From assembly GCA_013298625.1 (NCBI GenBank), contig JAAFIF010000001.1:124001-188000 (forward strand): a stretch of 64,000 bases of DNA, given 5' to 3'. The position numbers and the translations under genes were made by a program. Shown in pieces: positions 41,063 to 49,520 of the stretch (within the stretch, counting starts at the first letter, position 1; the number at the start of each line of letters is the position of its first letter). Source of the stretch: Myxococcales bacterium (lineage in GTDB: Bacteria; Myxococcota_A; Polyangia; Polyangiales; Ga0077539). The notes beneath the pieces were generated by a model, which was given only the letters and a program-made list of their open reading frames with translations, did no database searches and was not told the origin of the DNA.

Positions 41063-43054
41063 GTGGACGGATTGATCGGCGACCTGAGCAAGATCGTAGG
41101 GGCAGCGGGCGTGAGCGATCGGGCGCCCGAGCGCAGCGCGTACGCGCACGATTTGTGGCCGAGGCAGCTCATCGCGCGGCGCGCGGGGCAGCGTCCGTCG
41201 GGGCCGTCGGCGGTGGTGTGGCCCGAGAGCGCCGAGCAAGTGAGCGCGGTGCTGCGCTACGCGAAGCGCAACAGCGTTCGCGTGGCGCCCTTCGGCGCGG
41301 GCTCGGGCGTGTGCGGTATGACCGTGGCCGACACGGGGACGATCGTGATGGACACCAAGCGCATGCGACGCGTGCAGGCGCTGGACATCGCGAAGGGGCA
41401 GGCTGTGATCGACGCGGGGATGCTCGGGCAGCACCTCGAGGATACGCTCTTGGCGAAGGGCGCGACGCTCGGGCACTACCCGAGCTCGATCGCGTGCTCG
41501 ACGCTCGGCGGATGGATCGTCACGCGCGGCGCCGGCCAGTGCTCGGGTCGCTACGGAAAGATCGAAGACATGGTCCTCGCCCTCGACGGCGTGCTGCCCG
41601 ACGGCGAGCCCTTCACCGTGGGCCGGCCTCGCGCGGGAGAGCCCGACGCGCGCGCGCTCTTCGTCGGCAGCGAGGGGCTCTTCGGCGTGGTCACGCGCGC
41701 GCAGATGCGCGTGTGGCCGGCGCCGGTCGAGCGGAGGTTTCTGGCGTTTACCTTCGCGACGCTCGTGCAAGCGTGGGACGCCGTGCGAGCGATCTATCAA
41801 GCAGGGCTGCGGCCCGCGGTCTCGCGCATCTACGACCCGTTCGACACGTACGTGTTTCGCACGGGGCAGCGGCGCAGCGAAGGGGAGGACGCGCGCGAGC
41901 CCGCGGCGCGGCACCCGGTCGAAGAGTGGTTGTTGCGACGGGCGCTTCCTGCGTCGAAGGCGATCAACGCGCTGAACTTCGCCTTCGGCGAGCGGCTCTT
42001 CGGGCGCTCGCTCTTGGTGTTGGTCTTCGAGCGCAGCGAGGGCGAGCCCGTCGACGACGCCGTCGCGCAGACGCGCAGGACGTGCCTCGCGTGCGGCGGC
42101 GCGGACGAGGGAGAAGCGCCGGCGAAGCGCTGGCTCGCGCGGCGGCACTCGGTGAGCTATCGGCAGCCCGGGACGTACGCCAAGGGGCTGTGGGTGGACA
42201 CGATGGAGGTGGCAGCTCCGTGGGCGCGTTTTCAAGCGCTGTACGAGGGCGTGCGCGAGGCGCTCGCAGAGGGGGGCTTCGTGATGGCGCACATGAGCCA
42301 CGCGTACCCCGACGGGTGCTCGATTTACTTCACGTTTGTGGGCGCGAGCGCCGACGACGAGCAGGCGCTCGAGCGGTACACGCGCACGTGGTCCCGCGCC
42401 CTCGAAGCCGCGCACTACGCAGGCGGAACGATCGCGCACCACCACGGCATCGGCCGCTCGAAGCGCAGGGCGATGCGGCTCGAGCACGGCGCGGGCGTTT
42501 CGATCATCGAGCGCCTCGCGCGCGCGGCGGACGTGGGCGGCGTGATGGCGGGCGGGCCGCTCTTGCCCGAGGCCGACGAGGGACCGAGCGAGCCTGCGCT
42601 GAGCGTCCCGTCGAGGGACATCGCGATCGACGCGACCTCACGGCTGGTGACGGCGCGGGCCGGGTGCGCGATGAGCGCGCTGCGCGAGGCGCTCGACGGA
42701 CAAGGGCTCGAGCTGCGCGGCGCTCCGACGAGCGCAACGGTGCGCGAGTGGCTCGCGACGACGGCGGCCGCGGACGTCCTGGACGACCCGCTGGATCATC
42801 GGGTAGCGGGCTACCTCGCGCGCACGTTGGACGGGCGGTACGCGCACCTTCCGGCGGCGCCACGACGGGCTGCGGGCCCCGAGCTGTGGACGCTGTTTGC
42901 GTCGCAGCCCGAGGCGTGGGGGACGCTCGAGAGCGTGACATTCTCTGTCCATGCAAAGGACAAGCGCCCGGCGTTTACCGCGCCGTTCGAAGCGAGCGAC
43001 TGGGCGACGAGCGACAACGTGCGCGCGTGGATCGACCGCGCGGCGAAGGGGTGA
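41063..43054 (+). CDS. FAD-linked oxidase, alkyl-DHAP synthase-like
   Basis: 663 residues from the GTG at 41063; the upstream GTG at 41009 would leave only 5 bp to the divergent gene. The FAD-binding_4 domain has PFGAGSGVCGMTVADTG and STLGGWIVTRGAGQCSGRYG. The C-terminal cap has HMSHAYPDGCSIYFTF and the HHHGIGRSK motif, all typical of alkylglycerone-phosphate synthase (AGPS), which swaps the acyl of acyl-DHAP for a fatty alcohol. Myxobacteria make ether lipids, so this role is attractive. An extra ~150 residues at the end resemble part of a second FAD-oxidase domain. Confidence 0.75.
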   Translation: MDGLIGDLSKIVGAAGVSDRAPERSAYAHDLWPRQLIARRAGQRPSGPSAVVWPESAEQVSAVLRYAKRNSVRVAPFGAGSGVCGMTVADTGTIVMDTKRMRRVQALDIAKGQAVIDAGMLGQHLEDTLLAKGATLGHYPSSIACSTLGGWIVTRGAGQCSGRYGKIEDMVLALDGVLPDGEPFTVGRPRAGEPDARALFVGSEGLFGVVTRAQMRVWPAPVERRFLAFTFATLVQAWDAVRAIYQAGLRPAVSRIYDPFDTYVFRTGQRRSEGEDAREPAARHPVEEWLLRRALPASKAINALNFAFGERLFGRSLLVLVFERSEGEPVDDAVAQTRRTCLACGGADEGEAPAKRWLARRHSVSYRQPGTYAKGLWVDTMEVAAPWARFQALYEGVREALAEGGFVMAHMSHAYPDGCSIYFTFVGASADDEQALERYTRTWSRALEAAHYAGGTIAHHHGIGRSKRRAMRLEHGAGVSIIERLARAADVGGVMAGGPLLPEADEGPSEPALSVPSRDIAIDATSRLVTARAGCAMSALREALDGQGLELRGAPTSATVREWLATTAAADVLDDPLDHRVAGYLARTLDGRYAHLPAAPRRAAGPELWTLFASQPEAWGTLESVTFSVHAKDKRPAFTAPFEASDWATSDNVRAWIDRAAKG

Positions 43055-43108
43055 GCGATCGGCGGCACGATCGCTGCTCGTGCGAGCGTTCAGGTTGAGT
43101 TCGACGTG

Positions 43109-44230
43109 ATGAGAGACCGACGGGCAGCGCACGGACGAGAGGCGATCGTGGCGCGGGGCTGGCCCTGCGTCGCAGCGGTCGCGGGCGCGCTCGCGGTGTC
43201 TGCGCCGCGGCTTGCTTTGGCACAGTCCGCCGAGCGCTGGGAGCTTCGCTACGCGGCTCCCGACGGGGACTGCCCATCGGAGGCCGCGGTGCGCGCGGGC
43301 ATCGGCCAGCTGCTCGGACCGAGCGCGAGCGAGGTGCGCGACGGAGCGGGCGCGCTCTGGTTTCGGGCAGAGATCCAGCGAGCGGGCGGGCGCTGGGCGC
43401 TCGCGTTGTCGACGACGCGCGACGGGGTCGAAGAGCGGCGGTCGCTCGAGGACGAGCGGTGCGCGCCGCTGACCGACGCGATGGCGCTGATCGTGGCGAT
43501 GGCGATCGACCCGACGGTGGCCTCGCGGATGAGCACCACGACGCCGGTGACGAGCATCGAGGCGATCCGCGTGACGTCCGTGCAGGCCGCGGCCAGCGCG
43601 CAACGATCCGCCCCCACAGCGAACGCCGTCGAGCCTGCGCCGCGCGCAGCACCGGCCCGCGCCACGGCCGCGCCGCGCCCTGCCCTTCCAGCGCCGACGC
43701 CGGCTCGACCCGCAGCGACGCCGCGACGGTGGACGATCGGGGCGGGGGCCTCGGTGGACTCGGGGATTCTTCCTGCGCCGGCGATCGGCGTGCAGGTCTG
43801 GGGCGCGGCGGACGTGCGAGCGTTTCGGGTCGAGCTGTCGCTGGGGTACTGGCCCGAGCGAAGCGCGTCGGTGCCGTCGCGGCCGACGGTCGGAGGCGCG
43901 GTGAGCGCGTTCAGCGCCCGCGCGAGCGGCTGCTACATCGCCCGATGGACACGGGTGTCGCTGGGCGCCTGCGCGGGGCTCGAAGGCGCGGTCTCGAGGG
44001 GGCGAGGAGCGGGGGTCTCGAACCCCGGCGAGGCGCTGTCTCCGTGGCTGGCGTTGGGCGTCGAGGGCAGAGTCTCGTTCGACCCGACGCCCTGGTTCTC
44101 GCTGGTGTTGCAGGGCGGCGGCGCGCTCGTGCTCGCGCGGCCCGAGTTCTTCTTGGAGAACATCGGGACGTTCTTTCAGAGCCCCCCGGCCGCGGCGCGG
44201 GCCACGTTCGGGCTCGAGGTTCACTTTTAG
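43109..44230 (+). CDS. Envelope protein with C-terminal barrel-like domain, module B
   Basis: 373 residues from the ATG at 43109, signal cleaved near LALAQ-S. The N-terminal domain has WELRYAAPDGDCPSEAAVR, a strand with GRWALALSTTRDG and a conserved Cys (ERCAP), followed by MAIDP. A Pro/Ala/Arg linker (ATAAPRPALPAPTPARPA) leads to the C-terminal half of alternating residues (RVELSLGYWPERS, WFSLVLQGGGALVLA; last residues FGLEVHF, aromatic end as in outer-membrane barrels). Same build as module A and C proteins. It precedes the sigma gene by 40 bp. Confidence 0.65.
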   Translation: MRDRRAAHGREAIVARGWPCVAAVAGALAVSAPRLALAQSAERWELRYAAPDGDCPSEAAVRAGIGQLLGPSASEVRDGAGALWFRAEIQRAGGRWALALSTTRDGVEERRSLEDERCAPLTDAMALIVAMAIDPTVASRMSTTTPVTSIEAIRVTSVQAAASAQRSAPTANAVEPAPRAAPARATAAPRPALPAPTPARPAATPRRWTIGAGASVDSGILPAPAIGVQVWGAADVRAFRVELSLGYWPERSASVPSRPTVGGAVSAFSARASGCYIARWTRVSLGACAGLEGAVSRGRGAGVSNPGEALSPWLALGVEGRVSFDPTPWFSLVLQGGGALVLARPEFFLENIGTFFQSPPAAARATFGLEVHF

Positions 44231-44270
44231 TCACAGAAGCGCCCTGGGCGCTGCACACAGTGAGCAACGC

Positions 44271-44969
44271 ATGATCGCCGCAGCGGACGAGCCCGTGGTC
44301 CTCGAGCGCCCCAAGGAGGGCGCGACGACGGGCGACGCCCTCGCGCGACCGACGTTCGACGCGGTATACGCCGCGCATTTTGATTTCGTGTGGCGCAGCG
44401 TGCGGCGGCTCGGGGTCGCGCAGAGCGCCACGGACGACGCCGTGCAGGACGTGTTCTTGGTGGTGCACCGCAAGCTCGGGTCGTTCGAGGGGCGCTCGTC
44501 TTTGCGCACGTGGCTGTTCGGGATCGTGCGTCGCGTCGCGCGCGATCACCGGCCGCGGCGCGAGCGCGAGCACAGCGACGACGAGCTCGGCACCATCGCG
44601 GACTCGACCGAGCGCGCGCCGGACGAGCGAGCGGCGCGCAACGAAGCGGCGCGGCTGCTCGACGCGCTGTTGCAGACGATCGACGAGGACAAGCGCGAGG
44701 CGTTCATCCTGGCCGAGCTCGAGCAGTTTACGGTTCCCGAGATCTCAGAGGCGCTCGGGGTCAACCTCAACACGGTGTACGCGCGGGTTCGCGCTGCGCG
44801 GCAAGAGCTCGAGCAAGGGCTCGCTCGCGTGCGCGCGCAGCAACAGTGGAAGGGCCGCGGTTACGCCAACCCCCACGCCAACCCCCACGCCAACCCCAAC
44901 GCCAAGACCGCCGCCAAGACCGATGACTCAACTCACACTGCCCAAGGGAGGCAGCGATGCGCGAAGTAG
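44271..44969 (+). CDS. ECF RNA polymerase sigma factor, module B
   Basis: 232 residues. Region 2: SATDDAVQDVFLVVHRKLGSF and RTWLFGIVRRVARDHRPRRE. Region 4: EDKREAFILAELEQFT, then EISEALGVNLNTVYARVRAARQEL. An unusual C-terminal tail of about 35 residues contains NPHANPHANPNAK, from 12-bp DNA repeats. The tail is absent from the sigma factors of modules A and C. The gene overlaps the anti-sigma-like gene by 13 bp. Likely controls a cell-envelope regulon. Confidence 0.92.
   Translation: MIAAADEPVVLERPKEGATTGDALARPTFDAVYAAHFDFVWRSVRRLGVAQSATDDAVQDVFLVVHRKLGSFEGRSSLRTWLFGIVRRVARDHRPRREREHSDDELGTIADSTERAPDERAARNEAARLLDALLQTIDEDKREAFILAELEQFTVPEISEALGVNLNTVYARVRAARQELEQGLARVRAQQQWKGRGYANPHANPHANPNAKTAAKTDDSTHTAQGRQRCAK
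44863..44906. repeat. 12-bp tandem repeat in sigma B tail
   Basis: About three and a half copies of a 12-bp unit (ACGCCAACCCCC) inside the sigma gene, encoding NPHANPHANPNA. They could change length by slippage and so alter the tail. Confidence 0.75.
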
Positions 44970-45808
44970 ACCCGACCTCGGACCTCGGCGCGCTCGTCGA
45001 CGCCGCGCAGCACAGCGACGGGCCGAGCGCAGAAGACCGCGAGCGCGTGCGAAAGCAGCTCTTCGCGCGCATCGCCAGCGGCGCGGCCGCGGGCGCGGTG
45101 ATCGCCACGACGAGCGCGACGGCGACGGCGACCACCGTCGCGACCACGACCTCTCTCTCTGCGGTCTTCGCGAAGGCGCTCGGCGCGATCGTGCTCGTGT
45201 CCGCGGTGAGCGCGACCGGCGTGTACGCGGCTCGTCAGCGAGCGGCGGCCCCGAGGTCCACGGTCACGACCGCGCGCGCGGCGCCGCGGGCTGAGCAGCC
45301 GTCGCACACACAATCAAGTCAGCCATTGATTCTCAGCGCCCCTGCGCGCGCGAGCGTCGCGTTGGCGGCGCCGGTCACCACGCCCGAGCCCGCGCCGACG
45401 CCCGCGCCCGACATCGCTCGCGTCGAGCCTGCGCGAGGGCGCGCGGCGGTCACACCCGCGGCCACGCGAGCGACGCGAGCGCCAGCGCCGCAGGAGCCAG
45501 CGACGACCGCGGCGATCGAGCCGACCGTCACGACGCCGACGGCGAGCACGCTGCGAGACGAGCTCGCGTTGATCACCGCCGCGCGCGCGGCGCTCGCCAG
45601 CGGAAGATCCGCGGACGCGCTCGCGTCCCTCGACCGATACAGCCAGCGATTCTCTCGCGGAATGCTCCGCCCCGAGTCCCTCGCCGCCCGCGTCGACGCG
45701 CTGTGCGCGCTCGGCGAGCGCGATCGCGCGCGGGGCGTGGCGGCGGCGTTCGTCGCAGAGTTTCCGTCGTCGGCGCTCGCTGCGCGCGTGCGCGACGCGT
45801 GCCCGTAG
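44957..45808 (+). CDS. Anti-sigma-like protein, module B
   Basis: 283 residues. Charged N-terminus (AQHSDGPSAEDRERVRKQLF), a Thr-rich segment, then a membrane helix at about 68-90 (LGAIVLVSAVSATGVYAA). A Pro/Ala/Thr linker follows, and a C-terminal helical domain (RSADALASLDRYSQRFSRG, then LGERDRARGVAAAFVAEFPS). The C-terminal pattern of two helical pairs matches the module A and C proteins. It starts 13 bp before the sigma stop. An inhibitor or signal-coupling role is inferred. Confidence 0.6.
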   Translation: MREVDPTSDLGALVDAAQHSDGPSAEDRERVRKQLFARIASGAAAGAVIATTSATATATTVATTTSLSAVFAKALGAIVLVSAVSATGVYAARQRAAAPRSTVTTARAAPRAEQPSHTQSSQPLILSAPARASVALAAPVTTPEPAPTPAPDIARVEPARGRAAVTPAATRATRAPAPQEPATTAAIEPTVTTPTASTLRDELALITAARAALASGRSADALASLDRYSQRFSRGMLRPESLAARVDALCALGERDRARGVAAAFVAEFPSSALAARVRDACP

Positions 45809-45902
45809 CGACGATTTCGTCACGGACCGACCGCGCGCCCTGCACTCACTTCGATGATGACGACGACGGCTCGACGCCGGACTCGCACAGGAGATCTACG
45901 CC

Positions 45903-46646
45903 ATGATTCACAGCACTTTCTCGCTTCGCTTCGCGCTCGGACTCTCGCTCGCTGCGCTCGCCGCGCAGGGATGCCTCTACCCCAAGCCCGTCGGCAACGA
46001 CCGCGACGCGAGCGCTAGCGACGCTGCGAGCGACGGCGGCGCTCGCTGCATCGGCGACGACGGAAGAGAGCACCTTCCGGGAGAGAGCTTTCCCTCTTCG
46101 GACGGCTGCAACACGTGCGCGTGCGACGCGATGGGTCGCATCGCGTGCACCGCGCGGGCGTGCTTGCCGGACGCCAGCACGCCGCCCGTCGACGCAGGGG
46201 ACTCGGGCAGCGCGCGGACGTGCCGTGGGCAGAGCGACTGCGGCGCGGGCGAGATGTGCGTGGGCCCCGCGGGGTGCGGCGTGCAGTGGACGTGCGTGGC
46301 GGCGCAGGGATGCACCGCGGATTTCGCGCCGTTTTGCTCGTGCCGCGGCGTGACCGTGCACGGTAGCAGCTCGTGCCCGCCCGAGCCATACGCGAGCCGC
46401 GGAGAGTGCGCGAGCGCGAGCGACGCGGGTCCAGCGCCCGACGCCAACAGCGGCGGCTGCATGCGCACGGGCTGCTCGGGGCAGCTCTGCGCGAGCGAGC
46501 CGCAGGGCAGCACGTGCGAGTTCTTGCCGGAGTACGCTTGCTACAACACGGCGACGTGCGAGCGACAGGGCAACGGGAGCTGCGGGTGGACGCCGACTGC
46601 GTCGCTCACGGCGTGCATCGACGCCGCGCGGCGCAGCGGGATGTGA
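45903..46646 (+). CDS. Cys-rich lipoprotein with eight-cysteine-cluster domain
   Basis: 247 residues. Signal peptide with lipobox AAQGC (Cys24) and an Asp/Ala linker. The first domain (about 48-92) has GESFPSSDGCNTCACDAMG, a VWC or pacifastin-like Cys pattern. A second Cys group (CRGQSDCGAGEMCVGP) follows. The last ~60 residues are the eight-cysteine-cluster domain: CMRTGCSGQLCAS, CEFLPEYACYNTATCERQ and CGWTPT. Such domains are spread in delta-proteobacterial lineages. Surface anchored; function unknown. Confidence 0.8.
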   Translation: MIHSTFSLRFALGLSLAALAAQGCLYPKPVGNDRDASASDAASDGGARCIGDDGREHLPGESFPSSDGCNTCACDAMGRIACTARACLPDASTPPVDAGDSGSARTCRGQSDCGAGEMCVGPAGCGVQWTCVAAQGCTADFAPFCSCRGVTVHGSSSCPPEPYASRGECASASDAGPAPDANSGGCMRTGCSGQLCASEPQGSTCEFLPEYACYNTATCERQGNGSCGWTPTASLTACIDAARRSGM

Positions 46647-47639
46647 TCACAGCCCGTTGAGCGCGCGCGTGACCGAGAGCAGCTCGCCGATGTCGTAGTA
46701 GTCGACGGTGACGTAGTTGGGCAGCGCGCCGCTCTCTCGCTGGCAGCGCTGGGCGCGGTCGAGCAAGAACGGGTTGCCGTTGACCATCCGCGCGAGGTCG
46801 CGGGACGCGAGGGGGTTGGTCAAAAAGTGGTTGAAGATGAACAGCGGATTGCCTCGGGCGCCGCGGTTCGTCGCGCACGTGTCGAGCTCGGCGGGGGTGC
46901 GTGCAGAGAACGGCGTCTCCCACGCGTGCGCCCACACATTCAAGTACCAGGGGCGCGCTCCGCCGTCGCGATCGGTGAGGACGACCACGCGTTGGTCGCG
47001 CGCGACGAGCTCACGCAGCGTGGGCCACGGGGCGCCTTGGGCTTGAGGCCTCACGCGCTCGATGAGCCCGGACTCGGCGAACGATCGCTCGACCTCATCG
47101 GCGCTCACGTAGCTCTCGAAGATGATCGTGACGACTTCTGCGGGGTTTTCGTCGAGAAATTTCGTGATCTCGCAGAGCCCGTCGGAGAGCAAGCGACGGC
47201 CGATGGCGCAGGGCCCGTGGCACAAGAACGCGCGGCCGCGGTCCATGTGGGCGTCGAGCATGAGCCCGCGCACGCCGTCATCGAGCTGCGCGCGCAGCGA
47301 GCGCGACTGGTTGGGCGCGCCGAACCCTTCGGCGTCGACGGCGAAGGCGTTGTGCGTGGTCGCGTAGGCGACCTGGTCGTAGCGTCGATCGCAGAGGGCG
47401 GGTGATCCGTTGCATGCGCTGGCGTCGGGCGCTCCGCCGTCGGCGCGAGCAGAACGAACGCAGCGCGGTCCGCCGGTGGCGCTGTCGGCGACGGGAACGT
47501 CTTCGCTAGCGTCGACGGCGCTGCTCTCTGCGCGGGCATCGGCGTGGGCTGCGTCCGCTCCGCTGTCCGTCGCGGGCGGCGCGGGGGAGCAAGCCGAGAG
47601 CGCACAGAGCGCGAGGGCCGCGCGACGCGCGGAGCTCAC
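46647..47639 (-). CDS. PI-PLC-like phosphodiesterase lipoprotein
   Basis: 330 residues from a GTG overlapping the hemerythrin stop (GTGA). Signal and lipobox LSAC precede an Asp/Ala/Ser linker. The catalytic domain shows the PI-PLC X pattern: QVAYATTHNAF (first catalytic His), GVRGLMLDAHMD, FLCHGPCAIG (second His), EVVTIIFESYV and VVVLTDRDGG, then LFIFNHFLTN. Bacterial PI-PLC enzymes need no calcium. It may act on inositol lipids of prey or on phosphodiesters at the surface. Operon partners: hemerythrin and DUF1517 proteins. Confidence 0.82.
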   Translation of the reverse strand: MSSARRAALALCALSACSPAPPATDSGADAAHADARAESSAVDASEDVPVADSATGGPRCVRSARADGGAPDASACNGSPALCDRRYDQVAYATTHNAFAVDAEGFGAPNQSRSLRAQLDDGVRGLMLDAHMDRGRAFLCHGPCAIGRRLLSDGLCEITKFLDENPAEVVTIIFESYVSADEVERSFAESGLIERVRPQAQGAPWPTLRELVARDQRVVVLTDRDGGARPWYLNVWAHAWETPFSARTPAELDTCATNRGARGNPLFIFNHFLTNPLASRDLARMVNGNPFLLDRAQRCQRESGALPNYVTVDYYDIGELLSVTRALNGL

Positions 47640-48064
47640 TTGGACCCGAGCGAGCTCGCGAGCAGGGCGTGCCACTGCTCTTTGCTGAGCTCGGGATAGA
47701 TGTAATCGCCTTCGAAATTCGTGTGATGAAGCATCAAGCGCGCGGCGAAGTAGATGGCCTGCGCGATGCCTTTGGTGTCCTGCGCGTTCTCGAGGTTGAC
47801 GGCCTCTTGGCGCAGCGTGGCGTGGTGCTTCTTGGCGACGTCGACCTCGGGTCCGAGCCCGTGCTGCTCGAGCTGCGGAAACAAGTGCTCTTCTTCGTAG
47901 CGAAAGTGCTGCTCGATCGGGCCTCGGATGAAGGCGAGGACGCTGTCCTTCTCTTTGGCGCACGCGGCTGGGTCGTTTTGCGCGAGGTGCATGAGCCGTC
48001 GCGCCATGTCCTTGGCGCGGTCTTCGTCGGCGAACAGCTCCTTCATCATTGCGGCGAAATCCAT
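47636..48064 (-). CDS. Hemerythrin HHE-domain protein
   Basis: 142 residues from the ATG at 48064. A four-helix bundle with the di-iron ligand pattern: IEQHFRYEEEHLFPQL (H..E..H), KKHHATLRQEA and MLHHTNFEGDYIYPEL (H...E). Members bind O2 or NO or buffer iron and some repair Fe-S damage. Cytosolic, no signal. It sits 32 bp after the DUF1517 gene and overlaps the PLC-like gene. Link between these functions is not clear. Confidence 0.87.
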   Translation of the reverse strand: MDFAAMMKELFADEDRAKDMARRLMHLAQNDPAACAKEKDSVLAFIRGPIEQHFRYEEEHLFPQLEQHGLGPEVDVAKKHHATLRQEAVNLENAQDTKGIAQAIYFAARLMLHHTNFEGDYIYPELSKEQWHALLASSLGSK

Positions 48065-48096
48065 GGCGACAGCTCCTCTGGTGATCGCGAGCGCGA

Positions 48097-49491
48097 TCAG
48101 TTCTTCACGCGGCCGCCGCAGTGTTGGCACTGCACTTCGTACGCGGGCGTGGGCTTTCTACAGTAGGGGCAGGCGATCATGTTCGAAGAAGCAGGGTTGT
48201 AGGCGTATTGCTGCTGCTGCGCGGAGGCGGGGGACGGGGTGGCTTCGTCCGAGCCGCAGGTGGGGCAGCGGCCGAGCTCGCGGGCGTAGACGGTCTTGCA
48301 CGGGCGGCAGATGACGCGACCGATGGGCTCGGCGCCGTTGAGCGCGACGAGCTCCGGGTAGAGCACGGACATTTCGGCGCTCGAGAGCCGGTCTTGATCG
48401 ATGGACGGAGACCAAACGACCTCGAGGGCGGCGAGCGCGTCGGGCGTGGCGGGGACGAGCGTGGCGAGCGCCTGCGCGACGGACTCGACCGTGGGCCACT
48501 CGGGCAAGGGGGCGAGCGCGCCGTTGATTCCGACGACCATGGTGACGACGACGAAGCCTTCGCCTTCTTCTCTGCGGGCCGTGACCTCGGGGGGCTCGTT
48601 GCGGCGGTTGTTCGAGATCGTGGCCTGATCGTAGCGGCGGTTGAGGTCTTCGCACACGCGGCCGAAGAGCATCTCTGCGGCGGACGCGCTGCCCTTCAGC
48701 GAGACGAAGCACGCCGCGCGCGCGTTCGAGAGCCACTGGGCGAGCAGCTTGCGCGCCATGTCCGAGCCCTGCCACAGCCCGTACGGAGAGCTCATGTCCA
48801 CGCTGGACGCGATCTGGTCGAGCGACTGCTGCAGCTGCGTTCGCGCGCGCCAATCGAAGGCGATCGTGACGCGGCGCACCTCGCACTCGCCGAAGCCCTG
48901 CGTGCGCGCCATCACGGGGACGAGCGGCCCCTGCGGCCCCGCGGCGCCCGCGGCGCCCGATGAAGGCGCAGGCGCGGTCGGGATGTTCGAGACGAGCAAG
49001 CTCACGCCAGCGAGCGGAAGAAATGTCGCGAGCGCGCCGCCCACCGCTGCGCCGAAGCGAAACGACCCGTACTGCCAGTCGCCCGAGTCGTTGCGCTGCG
49101 CGAGCACAGCCATCTCTGCGGCGCTCACGGTGGTCGTGGTGAGCTCTCCTGCGAGCAGACCGATCGCGGCGGGAGCGGGACGGGTGTACTGCACCGCGGT
49201 GAGCCACGGCGGCGGAGGCGGCACGTACGTGGTCGTGTACGTCGAGCTCGACGAGCTGCGGTAGGTCGTCCCCGAGCTGCGATAGCTGCTGCCCGAGCTG
49301 CGATAGCTGGTCCCCGAGCTGCGAGAGCTCGACGAGCTCGACGACGACGAGCGAAACCCGCTCGAGCCGCCGAAGCGTCCGCCGCTGCGTTGCGCGAGCA
49401 CGTCGCGTTGCGCGAGCAGCGCACACACGAGCGCCAGCGACCCAATCCAGCGAGCCTTGGTCCTTGCGCGATTGCGCTCTGCAGTGGTCAT
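48097..49491 (-). CDS. DUF1517 membrane protein with zinc ribbons, copy 2
   Basis: 464 residues from the ATG at 49491. Signal (SLALVCALLAQRDVLAQ), Gly/Ser/Arg-rich part with tandem YRSSGTSYRSSG repeats, a Tyr/Pro-rich hinge (TTYVPPPPPW), and a membrane helix near 155-180 (ALATFLPLAGVSLLVSNIP). The conserved domain has CEVRRVTIAFDWRA, NRRYDQATISNNRRN, EEGEGFVVV and VVWSPSIDQDRLSSAE; the C-terminus has two zinc ribbons (CRPC/CPTC, CPYC/CQHC). Paralogue of 25509-26732. Likely an envelope-associated protein; function unknown. Confidence 0.8.
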   Translation of the reverse strand: MTTAERNRARTKARWIGSLALVCALLAQRDVLAQRSGGRFGGSSGFRSSSSSSSSSRSSGTSYRSSGSSYRSSGTTYRSSSSSTYTTTYVPPPPPWLTAVQYTRPAPAAIGLLAGELTTTTVSAAEMAVLAQRNDSGDWQYGSFRFGAAVGGALATFLPLAGVSLLVSNIPTAPAPSSGAAGAAGPQGPLVPVMARTQGFGECEVRRVTIAFDWRARTQLQQSLDQIASSVDMSSPYGLWQGSDMARKLLAQWLSNARAACFVSLKGSASAAEMLFGRVCEDLNRRYDQATISNNRRNEPPEVTARREEGEGFVVVTMVVGINGALAPLPEWPTVESVAQALATLVPATPDALAALEVVWSPSIDQDRLSSAEMSVLYPELVALNGAEPIGRVICRPCKTVYARELGRCPTCGSDEATPSPASAQQQQYAYNPASSNMIACPYCRKPTPAYEVQCQHCGGRVKN

Positions 49492-49520
49492 CGACGACAA
49501 TTGTACTCGTGTCGCTAAGA

